Positions 28,564-36,600 of a stretch of DNA of 64,000 bases are shown here, piece after piece (positions within the stretch are counted from its first letter, which is position 1; each line of letters begins with the position of its first letter). A program made the position numbers and the translations under genes. The DNA comes from Candidatus Butyricimonas faecavium. GTDB taxonomy: Bacteria; Bacteroidota; Bacteroidia; Bacteroidales; Marinifilaceae. Location of the stretch: positions 62,001 to 126,000 of the forward strand of contig CALUKD010000001.1 in assembly GCA_944321125.1 (NCBI GenBank). Reading direction: 5' to 3'. The notes beneath the pieces were generated by a model. That model searched no databases, was not told where the DNA came from, and saw nothing but the letters and a program-made list of their open reading frames with translations.

Positions 28564-28901
28564 TTTTCTACACAATATTTTTCATTCATCCACAACAAAA
28601 CAATTATCACCTGATAATCAGCAAATACCATTATCCATACACGCATTCCCTTCCCCTCCCATTGCCTACCCCTTCCCAATCCCTTCGCTAAACCACAAAC
28701 ACAATTCTGACTCTATATAAACACAACATATACACACACCAATGTACATGTTATGTACTTGCTATGTCTATGCTATGTTTATGCTCCAAGGAAAGGGTAG
28801 CCCAACCATAAAGAAAAGGGAGCTTAAGGGCAAATCTATTAAATTAGCACGACGCCATAATCATTTTCCCCTCCAGCAATCATCTTTTAAAGAAAAATAT
28901 A
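28564..28901. other. intergenic spacer between divergent corrinoid units
   Basis: No convincing gene. It contains pyrimidine-rich CCTTCCCCTCCC-type sequence (about 28645-28685) and a run of TATG-type short words (about 28745-28785). Open frames here have no coding character. Confidence 0.5.
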
Positions 28902-28909
28902 TACATTTG
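28902..28909 (+). promoter_or_regulatory. -7 promoter element for the btuB unit
   Basis: TACATTTG matches TAnnTTTG exactly and lies about eight bases before the expected 5' end of riboswitch 2. No clear -33 element is visible. Confidence 0.45.
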
Positions 28910-28916
28910 CGGCGTC

Positions 28917-29100
28917 TTAGGTGCTGTGTTAATGCTCAATTAACATACAAGAGGGAAGCCGGTTAGAATCCGGCACAGTGCCCGCTACTGTGATGCCTGT
29001 TTCTCTTTGATGAGGAGATTCAAAGAAAGGTTCTTACACCACTGTCCGTAAGGACGGGAAGGTATCTTTCTTAGGCGTAGTCAGGAGACCTGCCAAGACA
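28917..29100 (+). promoter_or_regulatory. cobalamin riboswitch 2 (plus strand)
   Basis: Conserved blocks in order: TTAGGTGCTGTG, AGAGGGAAGCCGGTTAGAATCC, CAGTGCCCGCTACTGTGATGCC, CCACTGTCC and GTCAGGAGACCTGCC. It ends about 70 bp before btuB and should repress btuB, cbiK and the PepSY gene when B12 is plentiful. Confidence 0.95.
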
Positions 29101-29168
29101 AACACAGGTAATAGCGTATTCTCGGGGCCAGGAATACTATTATAAACTTTTAAAACATTATTATTATA

Positions 29169-31379
29169 ATGAAAAAAATTGCAGTGCTAACCACATTATT
29201 CATGTTAGCCTTAGTAAGTACCTCGTTAGGACAAATCACACTAAAAGGACGAGTTATTGACGCCAAAAGCGGAAAAGCACTTATCGGTGCAAATGTCCGG
29301 TTAATCGGAACGAGCATAGGAATCGCAACCAACAACAAAGGGGAATTTACCCTTGAAAAAGTACCGGAAGGCACGTATACTCTTCGGGCCAGTTACTCCG
29401 GTTACGAGGTCGGTTCCATAAACATCAGTAGCAGTAAAAGCGACATCCTGTTCAAACTGCAACCCTCGTTGATCAATTTGAATCAAGTTGTCGTATCCGG
29501 GACAGGAACTCACAGAAAATTAAAGGATTCGCCAGTACCCGTCGAGGTCATGACTGCTTCGGACATCAAAAAAAGCGGAATCTCCACCATTGAGGATGCC
29601 CTCGTAATGCTCAATCCCTCGTTCAGCTTTCGGCCAACAGCCATGAGTACAAACATGACACTCAACGGGATGAGGGGAGATTACATTCTCGTTCTCGTGA
29701 ACGGGAAGAAAATGACCGGGGATATCTCCGGGTATGTCGATCTTTCCCGAATTGACATGGGGAAGGTAAAACGTATAGAGATACTCAAAGGAGCCGCATC
29801 CTCCCTTTACGGTTCTGATGCAATCGCTGGCGTGATTAACATCATCACGGAGCAGCCGCATGATGCACTGAATATCATGTCTACAACCCGCGTCGGAGGT
29901 AAAGGCAGCTTTATCGAAAATATCAACGCGGATATCAATACCGGCAAATTCACGTCCTCAACCTCTTATCAAAGACGTCAATCGGATGGCTGGCAACTCA
30001 GTAATATCACGGAAGACAGCGTACCTACCCGTCGCAAGGTTTCCGACAAATTCCACTCGGATATCGTAAATCAACGTTTTGCCTTCGATCCTTCGAAAAA
30101 TCTGAACCTATACGTGGAAGGAAGTTATTTTACCAAAGAAATTGAACGCCCTGTAAACAAAGACTCCAAAGACCTTTCCGGGTTTGACTATGATATGTCA
30201 TACGAAAACTATGCCATCGGACTGGGAGGAAAATACTTGTTCGGGAATTCCGCCTATATCAGCCTAGATGTCAACGCTAATAATTATGAATATTATAAAG
30301 TATACACCCGGGATATTATTTCCAAGGGTGACACGACAACCCACGCCGGAGAAGAAATCCTGACCAAACGTCAACGCTATCTGTCCGCAAATCTGAAAGG
30401 AGTTTTCGAAATCGGCAAATACAACAAAATTTCAATAGGTACCGAATACGTTAAAGACTATCTTAAAAACCCCACGGACCTTGCCGAGAGTAAAAGCGTG
30501 TACACATTGGCACTCTACGCGCAAGACGAGATTCGTATTTTGAAAAAACTCCAGTTAGTACCCGGATTCCGTTACATCTACCACGAAAAATTCAAGAACA
30601 AATTCACACCCAAGATAGCGGCCATGTATAGCCTCGGGGAATTCAACTTCCGGTTGTCATACGCCGCCGGGTTTAAAGCCCCTTTACTAACCGATCTTTA
30701 TTACTACAAAGAGGCCAGTAAGAAAGGGAAAAACACTATCACGATCGGGAACCCCAACCTTAAGCCGGAAAAATCGAACTATTACTCCTTTAACACGGAG
30801 TACGCCGGTAAATACTGCAATATCTCGGTCAACGGATATATTAATGATTTACGGGATGTCATTGCAACAAAAGACTTAACCACGGATGAGGATAGAGCCA
30901 ACGGCATAAACTCCCGGACCACCTATGAAAATCTTGACAAAGCCCGTACGCAAGGTGTTGACGTTACCGTTAACAGTTACTTAGGAGCAGGTTTCTCTCT
31001 GGGAGGTGGATATAGCTACGTGGATGCCCGGGATCGGAAAACCAAAATCCGCTTGGAAGAAAGTATCCGTCACTCGGCAACCGTGAAAGCCAACTACATG
31101 CACGAATGGACAAACTATCGTCTTAACGTGAACTTAAATGGCCGAATTCAAGGCAAAAAATTCGTAAAAGCCAATGAAATCGATGCTCCCAAGTACCAAA
31201 TTTGGAATCTGACGACCAATCACTCTTTCTCTCCCGTGGGTATGTTCCTTTTCGAGGTCAACGCCGGGATTGAGAACCTGTTTGACTACACACAAAACCT
31301 ACCTTACGGCTCCAATCTCGGAACATTGAGCCCGGGTAGAACATTCTTTGCAAGTTTAACGATTAGATTTAAAAAATAA
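29169..31379 (+). CDS. btuB: TonB-dependent cobalamin receptor BtuB
   Basis: A 736-residue outer-membrane transporter. Signal peptide about 1-21, a carboxypeptidase-regulatory-like fold (about 22-95: LKGRVIDAKSGKALIGANV), TonB-box-like NQVVVSGTGTHR, a plug with LNGMRGDYILVLVNGKKMTG and GSDAIAGVINIITE, and a barrel ending TFFASLTIRFKK. The riboswitch immediately upstream supports cobalamin or corrinoid as substrate. Its stop codon overlaps the cbiK start by one base. Confidence 0.93.
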   Translation: MKKIAVLTTLFMLALVSTSLGQITLKGRVIDAKSGKALIGANVRLIGTSIGIATNNKGEFTLEKVPEGTYTLRASYSGYEVGSINISSSKSDILFKLQPSLINLNQVVVSGTGTHRKLKDSPVPVEVMTASDIKKSGISTIEDALVMLNPSFSFRPTAMSTNMTLNGMRGDYILVLVNGKKMTGDISGYVDLSRIDMGKVKRIEILKGAASSLYGSDAIAGVINIITEQPHDALNIMSTTRVGGKGSFIENINADINTGKFTSSTSYQRRQSDGWQLSNITEDSVPTRRKVSDKFHSDIVNQRFAFDPSKNLNLYVEGSYFTKEIERPVNKDSKDLSGFDYDMSYENYAIGLGGKYLFGNSAYISLDVNANNYEYYKVYTRDIISKGDTTTHAGEEILTKRQRYLSANLKGVFEIGKYNKISIGTEYVKDYLKNPTDLAESKSVYTLALYAQDEIRILKKLQLVPGFRYIYHEKFKNKFTPKIAAMYSLGEFNFRLSYAAGFKAPLLTDLYYYKEASKKGKNTITIGNPNLKPEKSNYYSFNTEYAGKYCNISVNGYINDLRDVIATKDLTTDEDRANGINSRTTYENLDKARTQGVDVTVNSYLGAGFSLGGGYSYVDARDRKTKIRLEESIRHSATVKANYMHEWTNYRLNVNLNGRIQGKKFVKANEIDAPKYQIWNLTTNHSFSPVGMFLFEVNAGIENLFDYTQNLPYGSNLGTLSPGRTFFASLTIRFKK

Positions 31380-32305
31380 TGAAAACAATTATCATCATAT
31401 TATCCCTTTTTACCAGTCTTAACGTGTTAGCCCACGGTGGTGGCGGTTTCAAACATTCCGACATATTCAAGACTCTTGGCCCCAATGACAAAATAGCGAT
31501 CCTCATGGTCCATTTCGGAACGACACACGATGATACAAGGGCATTGACGATTGACGCCATTAATAAAAAAGTAGCTCAGGTGTTTCCCGGAGTGGAAGTC
31601 CGTGAAGCCTATACTTCCCGCATGATTATGCGCCGCCTTAAAGAGAAAGGCGTGGTAAAACTGAACCCGACCGAGGCTATGGATAAACTGATTGCCGACG
31701 GTTATACTCACCTCATTCTCCAACCCACAAATATCATTGAAGGAGTTGAAATGGAAGCTCTGCAAAAAGAAGTTGATTTGTATCGGAAAAAGTTTAAAGA
31801 TATCCGTTTAGGAACCGCCCTCCTCCATTCACCGGAGGACTATCAGGCAACCGTAAAAGCAATTGCAGCTTCCCTTCAGGGAAAGGAAAAAGGAGATTGC
31901 ATATTTGTTTGCCACGGTACCTACCACCCCGCAAACTCCACCTACGGGATGCTCGACTATGTGATGAAAGCTCAAGGACATAAGAATTACCACGTGGGCA
32001 CAATCGAGGGGTATCCCACCATGGACGACGTAATCCGGGAGTTGGAAAACAACAAGGCAAAAGAGGTCACTTTGATCCCATTCATGTTCGTGGCCGGGGA
32101 TCATGCCAAAAATGATATTGCCGGAGAGTGGAAAGACGAACTGGAAAAGAAAGGCTATAAAGTAAATGTTCTTCTCAAAGGCCTAGGAGAGTATCCCGCC
32201 ATACAGGAACTTTTCATCCAACACGTAAAATTTGCCACCAAACACCAACGGGAAGACATTACCGTGAAGAAAAAGAAATACGAGAAAACGGACGACATTG
32301 ACTAA
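31379..32305 (+). CDS. cbiK: exported CbiK-type sirohydrochlorin cobaltochelatase
   Basis: A 308-residue CbiK-family chelatase. The two metal-binding His regions are visible as VCHGTYHPANSTYG and VAGDHAKNDIAGEW, plus MVHFGTTHDDTR near the N-terminus. It begins with a convincing signal peptide (IIIILSLFTSLNVLA, cleavage near 19) followed by HGGGGFKH, so it is probably periplasmic. Classical CbiK is cytosolic and inserts cobalt into sirohydrochlorin to start B12 synthesis. Encoded between btuB and a PepSY membrane protein under a riboswitch, it may instead act on imported tetrapyrrole or cobalt. Confidence 0.85.
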   Translation: MKTIIIILSLFTSLNVLAHGGGGFKHSDIFKTLGPNDKIAILMVHFGTTHDDTRALTIDAINKKVAQVFPGVEVREAYTSRMIMRRLKEKGVVKLNPTEAMDKLIADGYTHLILQPTNIIEGVEMEALQKEVDLYRKKFKDIRLGTALLHSPEDYQATVKAIAASLQGKEKGDCIFVCHGTYHPANSTYGMLDYVMKAQGHKNYHVGTIEGYPTMDDVIRELENNKAKEVTLIPFMFVAGDHAKNDIAGEWKDELEKKGYKVNVLLKGLGEYPAIQELFIQHVKFATKHQREDITVKKKKYEKTDDID

Positions 32306-32312
32306 AACGGCC

Positions 32313-33785
32313 ATGTTAACCAAATTATTCGTCCATATCCACCGGATACTGGGATTAATTCTCTGTATCCTGTGCTTTTCATGGTTCATATCCGGGATCG
32401 TAATGATCTACCATTCCTTTCCCCGTGTAAGCCAAGAAGATCGGTTCACTCGCGCGGAAATCCTTGATACCAATGGCTTGCCTGCTATCCAAGACGTGTT
32501 ACTTCGTCTCCCTGCCAAAACACCACCCCGAGGGCTCTCTCTGAACAACCCTTACGGAAATCCCGTATTCAGTACAGGCAGGGGACGCCAAAGTATCGAA
32601 CTGTATACCGACACAAGTGTCGTGGCTCCCGTTATTAACTACGCACTCTGCGAAAGCCGGGCCATTCGCTGGTGTGCCGAGCGAAGGATTACCCGGGTAG
32701 ATACCCTACGCACTCTCGACCAATGGATTCCCCTCTCTCGCTACAAGCGGGAGTTCCCTATCTACAAGTTCTATTTCAACGGTCCGGAAAAGTTCCAACT
32801 TTACGTCTCGTCCCGGACTGCCGATATCCTGCAGTTCACGAACTCCGACAACCGTTTTTGGGCATGGTTCGGGGCTATCCCCCACTGGGTGTACTTTACC
32901 GTTATCCGGAGCAACCAAAATTTGTGGACACAATTCATGTACTGGGCATGCTATCTCGGAATGTTCATGTGTTTCACCGGATTTGTTCTCGGCATACGCT
33001 CCTATTGGCTCTCCCGCCGGAAAGGCTTTCTTCGTTCCCCGTACAAAAAACGGTGGTTTAAGTGGCACCACATCACCGGGTTCTTTTTCGGCATATTTGT
33101 CTTCACGTGGATACTGAGCGGCTATATGTCTATGGCCCCACTTCCCTCGTGGCTCTTTGGCTCACAGGAAGCCCGCGGGTTTCAACCAAATCCAGCCGAA
33201 AGACAAGCCCCGTCACCTACCGACTACGCTCTCGATTACCGGAAAGCCATAGCCCTTACAGCCACACCGGGTGATCCTGTCAAGGCCATCGAGTGGACCC
33301 ATTACCAAGGCGTTCCTCTCTATCGTCTCCGCACGGCCAGCAGAGAAGTAACCTTGGATGCCTCTACCGACACGATCCGCCCTTTCCGCATCACGGAAGA
33401 GATGATTCTCGCCGCCGCCAAACGCCTCGCCGGAGACTCGACCACCTACACCATCACCAAGATGAACGAGTACGACAATTACTACATATCCCGTCGTCGT
33501 CCCCTGCCACTTCCCGTCTACAAGGTTACTCTCGACAACGAGGCGAAGGATTGTTATTATTACAATCTCGAATCCTTTCGCCCTGTCCACTATGATACCA
33601 ACGGACGTTGGAAACGCTGGCTCTACCGCGGCCTTCACACTCTTGACATCAAATTTCTTGTCGAACGCCCGGTACTATGGACCGTGGTCATTTGGACCCT
33701 TCTCCTTGGCGGTGCTGTTGTCTCCTTTACGGGAATCGTGCTTTCGGTGAAATACATCATTCGACTGGTAAAATTTAGAAGTTAG
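32313..33785 (+). CDS. PepSY-domain membrane protein, corrinoid-regulon copy 2
   Basis: 490 residues, a close paralogue of the 24290-25765 protein: same N-terminus (LTKLFVHIHRILGLILCILC), same central RWFKWHHITGFFFGIFVFTW and same MNEYDNYYISRR block. Four membrane helices with conserved His residues and PepSY-like extracytoplasmic parts. A TTG at 32298 would overlap cbiK, but the ATG at 32313 aligns with the paralogue's start. Third gene of the btuB-cbiK unit. Function unknown; a periplasmic reductase or chaperone for cobalt or corrin is a guess. Confidence 0.85.
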   Translation: MLTKLFVHIHRILGLILCILCFSWFISGIVMIYHSFPRVSQEDRFTRAEILDTNGLPAIQDVLLRLPAKTPPRGLSLNNPYGNPVFSTGRGRQSIELYTDTSVVAPVINYALCESRAIRWCAERRITRVDTLRTLDQWIPLSRYKREFPIYKFYFNGPEKFQLYVSSRTADILQFTNSDNRFWAWFGAIPHWVYFTVIRSNQNLWTQFMYWACYLGMFMCFTGFVLGIRSYWLSRRKGFLRSPYKKRWFKWHHITGFFFGIFVFTWILSGYMSMAPLPSWLFGSQEARGFQPNPAERQAPSPTDYALDYRKAIALTATPGDPVKAIEWTHYQGVPLYRLRTASREVTLDASTDTIRPFRITEEMILAAAKRLAGDSTTYTITKMNEYDNYYISRRRPLPLPVYKVTLDNEAKDCYYYNLESFRPVHYDTNGRWKRWLYRGLHTLDIKFLVERPVLWTVVIWTLLLGGAVVSFTGIVLSVKYIIRLVKFRS

Positions 33786-33796
33786 AATTATCGTGT

Positions 33797-33833
33797 TTAA
33801 AGTTCCTCCGTCCTTCGGGTGGAGGAACTTTAA
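33797..33833 (+). terminator. terminator after btuB-cbiK-PepSY
   Basis: TTAAAGTTCCTCC (33797-33809) pairs perfectly with GGAGGAACTTTAA (33821-33833), 13 bp. There is no further T-run; the A/T base of the stem may serve. It separates this unit from cbiHC, which has a TAACTTTG element at 33893-33900. Confidence 0.6.
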
Positions 33834-33921
33834 TATGAACACAAGTTTTACCGTAAACTCCCATATAAATTCCAACTTTACAAACTAAATAGTAACTTTG
33901 CCTAAAATAAAGCCACATATT

Positions 33922-35328
33922 ATGAAACACGGAAAAATATACGTCGCCGGCATAGGACCGGGCAACGAAGCAGATATCACCCCTGCCGTCCGCACGGCTA
34001 TCATGCAATCGGATGTAGTGGTCGGTTATAAATATTACTTTAACTTCATCCGGTCCATCGTTCGCCCCGAAACGGAATGCATCGATACCGGCATGAAAAA
34101 AGAGAAAGACCGGGCAGCCCTTGCCTTTGAATACGCGGAACAGGGACATACTGTTTGTGTTGTCAGTTCCGGAGATGCCGGAATATACGGTATGGCCCCC
34201 CTTGTTCTCGAAATGAAACGGGAAAAAAGAAGTGACATAGAGGTAGAAATCCTTCCCGGAATCAGTGCTTTCCAAAAAGGAGCCGCCTTACTGGGAGCAC
34301 CTATCGGCCATGACTTCTGTATTATCTCTCTATCGGACTTGATGACCCCGTGGGAAAAGATTGAACGCCGGATCGAGGCTGCCGCAGCCGCAGATTTTGT
34401 TACCGCTGTTTATAATCCTAAAAGTGAAGGGCGCTACTGGCAGTTGTACAGATTAAAAGAACTATTCCTCAAACACCGTCAACCGGGAACTCCCGTCGGG
34501 TACGTCCGTCAAGCCGGACGAGAGGAACAGGAAATCAACGTCACGACACTTCTTGACTTTAACCCGGAGGAGATCGATATGTTCACCATCGTTATCATCG
34601 GGAATTCCCAATCATACACATGGGATGATAAAATCATTACCCCCCGCGGCTACTACCGGGAACAATCTTCGGAAAACGTTGGCATCGGTCAAGAAATCAT
34701 GATGCGTAGTTTTCGCACTATCGAATCCGAGCTTCGGGACAAGAATATCCCCCTTGGTCGCAAGTGGGCTTTGTTACACGCCATCCATACTACCGCAGAT
34801 TTCGACATGGAGAATATCCTCTATACCGACAATAATGCCGTGGAAACCCTCCATGCCGCTTTACACGACGGTAAGGTCCGCATGATCATCACCGATGTCA
34901 CCATGGCGGCATCCGGTATTCGCAAGGGAGCCATAGAACGCCTCGGGATCGAAGTGAAGTGCTACCTCGATGATCCTCGTGTAGTCGAAATGGCATCCCG
35001 TTTGAAAATTACCCGCACGCAGGCAGGTATCCGCCTCGCGGCAGAGGAACATCCGGAAGCTTTATACGTTTTCGGGAATGCTCCCACGGCACTTATGGAA
35101 CTGTGTAAACTCATGCGCCAAGATAAAGCTCACCCCGTCGGAGTTATCGGAGCCCCTGTCGGTTTTGTCAATGTACGGGAATCCAAGCATATGTTGAAAT
35201 CTTTCACCCATTTGCCCAAACTCGTTATCGAGGGACGCAAAGGAGGTAGTAACTTGGCTGCCACCCTCGTCAATGCCATTCTATGTTTTGACGACGCCGC
35301 CCAGTTAAGACCGGGAAGAGATCTTTGA
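33922..35328 (+). CDS. cbiHC: CbiH-CbiC fusion: cobalt-precorrin-3 C17-methyltransferase / cobalt-precorrin-8 methylmutase
   Basis: 468 residues. Residues about 1-245 are CbiH, the ring-contracting SAM methyltransferase (VAGIGPGNEADITPAV, VSSGDAGIYGMAPL, VTAVYNPKSEGR). Residues about 260-468 are CbiC, which moves the C11 methyl to C12 (LLHAIHTTADFDMENILY with the catalytic His, then VGVIGAPVGFVNVRESK). The upstream frame opens with TTG 33898, but ATG 33922 is the natural start. First of four cobalamin genes in a row, with the next start 27 bp after its stop. Confidence 0.94.
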   Translation: MKHGKIYVAGIGPGNEADITPAVRTAIMQSDVVVGYKYYFNFIRSIVRPETECIDTGMKKEKDRAALAFEYAEQGHTVCVVSSGDAGIYGMAPLVLEMKREKRSDIEVEILPGISAFQKGAALLGAPIGHDFCIISLSDLMTPWEKIERRIEAAAAADFVTAVYNPKSEGRYWQLYRLKELFLKHRQPGTPVGYVRQAGREEQEINVTTLLDFNPEEIDMFTIVIIGNSQSYTWDDKIITPRGYYREQSSENVGIGQEIMMRSFRTIESELRDKNIPLGRKWALLHAIHTTADFDMENILYTDNNAVETLHAALHDGKVRMIITDVTMAASGIRKGAIERLGIEVKCYLDDPRVVEMASRLKITRTQAGIRLAAEEHPEALYVFGNAPTALMELCKLMRQDKAHPVGVIGAPVGFVNVRESKHMLKSFTHLPKLVIEGRKGGSNLAATLVNAILCFDDAAQLRPGRDL

Positions 35329-35355
35329 TTTACGATTTATGATTTATAATTTAAA

Positions 35356-36597
35356 ATGGATAAACCCGTAACCCACAATCAGCACCCCGATATTCCACCG
35401 AAGATAACGTTCACCATCATCGGTATTGACGATAATGACCAACAGGAACTCTCCGAACAAGCACGCAAAGCGATTGCCGGAGGCCTCGTGTTTTCCGGGG
35501 GAAAAAGGCATCATGAAATCATGCGTAAATATTTACCGGACAAACACCTGTGGATTGATATTACCGTACCGTTGGATCGTGTTTTCCACCAATACAAAGA
35601 ATATTCCGACATTGTCGTTTTTGCCTCCGGGGATCCGCTGTTTTTCGGTTTTGCCAACACGGTGCGCAAACGCCTTCCTGATGCGGTTGTCTCGGTGATT
35701 CCCACGTTTAACTCGCTGCAAATATTGGCCCATCGCCTTTTGCTTCCCTACCATGATATGCACGTTGTTTCTCTCACCGGGAGACCGTGGCATGAGTTCG
35801 ATCGGGCACTGATTGAAGGGTACGGGAAGATTGGCGTACTTACAGACCGGGAACACACCCCGGCCAGTATTGCCGGACGTATGCTCGATTACGGTTACGA
35901 TAATTACATTATACACACGGGCGAAGAACTTGGCAGTTCCACGGAAACCGTTCGTACATTATCTCTCGCAGAGGCACAGGCCTCCAGTTTCCAACATCCT
36001 AACTGCCTTATTCTCGAACGCACGCACGAGCGTCCCCGTCCTTTCGGAATTCCCGAATCCGAGTTTGAATTGCTCGATGGCCGGGTCAAGATGATTACGA
36101 AAGCACCCATTCGCCTGCTCTCGTTAGCTCAATTAGACCTTCGTTCCCGTCATACCCTGTGGGACATCGGGTTCTGCACCGGTTCCGTTTCCATCGAGGC
36201 GAAACTTCAGTTCCCGCATTTAGAGATCGTGGCTTTCGAGCAACGTCCCGAAGGAGAACGGCTGATGAAATTAAATAGCATGCGTTTCGGAACACCCGGT
36301 ATTATCACCCGGATCGGTAATTTCTTAGAAACAGAACTCAACTCTCTCCCGGCTCCCGATGCCGTGTTCATCGGGGGACACGGGGGACAGATGGACGAAA
36401 TCATTCGAAAAGTTAGCGAACACTTGCTTCCTAGAGGCGTTATTGTCTTCAATTCCGTCTTCAATTCCGTCTCCGATCAAAGTCGGGAGCTTTTCACCAA
36501 TGCCGTTAAGCACCACGGGATTATCCTTACCGGAACGCAACACGTGGCCATTGACGGGCACAACCCTATATTAATCATGAAAGCACAAAAAAGATAA
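35356..36597 (+). CDS. cbiET: CbiE-CbiT fusion: cobalt-precorrin-7 C5/C15-methyltransferase, decarboxylating
   Basis: 413 residues, equivalent to CobL. The N-terminal half (about 1-210) is the CbiE tetrapyrrole methyltransferase (SGGKRHHEIM, FASGDPLFFGFANTV). The C-terminal half (about 230-413) is CbiT with the SAM loop WDIGFCTGSVSIEAKL. It methylates C5 and C15 and decarboxylates ring C. The stop codon is 3 bp before the next start, so translation is coupled. The gap to cbiHC holds the AT-rich word ATTTACGATTTATGATT also seen at other repeats. Confidence 0.94.
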   Translation: MDKPVTHNQHPDIPPKITFTIIGIDDNDQQELSEQARKAIAGGLVFSGGKRHHEIMRKYLPDKHLWIDITVPLDRVFHQYKEYSDIVVFASGDPLFFGFANTVRKRLPDAVVSVIPTFNSLQILAHRLLLPYHDMHVVSLTGRPWHEFDRALIEGYGKIGVLTDREHTPASIAGRMLDYGYDNYIIHTGEELGSSTETVRTLSLAEAQASSFQHPNCLILERTHERPRPFGIPESEFELLDGRVKMITKAPIRLLSLAQLDLRSRHTLWDIGFCTGSVSIEAKLQFPHLEIVAFEQRPEGERLMKLNSMRFGTPGIITRIGNFLETELNSLPAPDAVFIGGHGGQMDEIIRKVSEHLLPRGVIVFNSVFNSVSDQSRELFTNAVKHHGIILTGTQHVAIDGHNPILIMKAQKR

Positions 36598-36600
36598 TTT

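Noticed and set aside
28740..28790. Tandem-looking TATG words
   Set aside because: They are irregular in spacing and sequence, so more likely low-complexity DNA than a functional repeat array.
28416..28966. Open frames in the spacer between the two receptor genes
   Set aside because: They overlap the riboswitches or low-complexity repeats and show no coding character.
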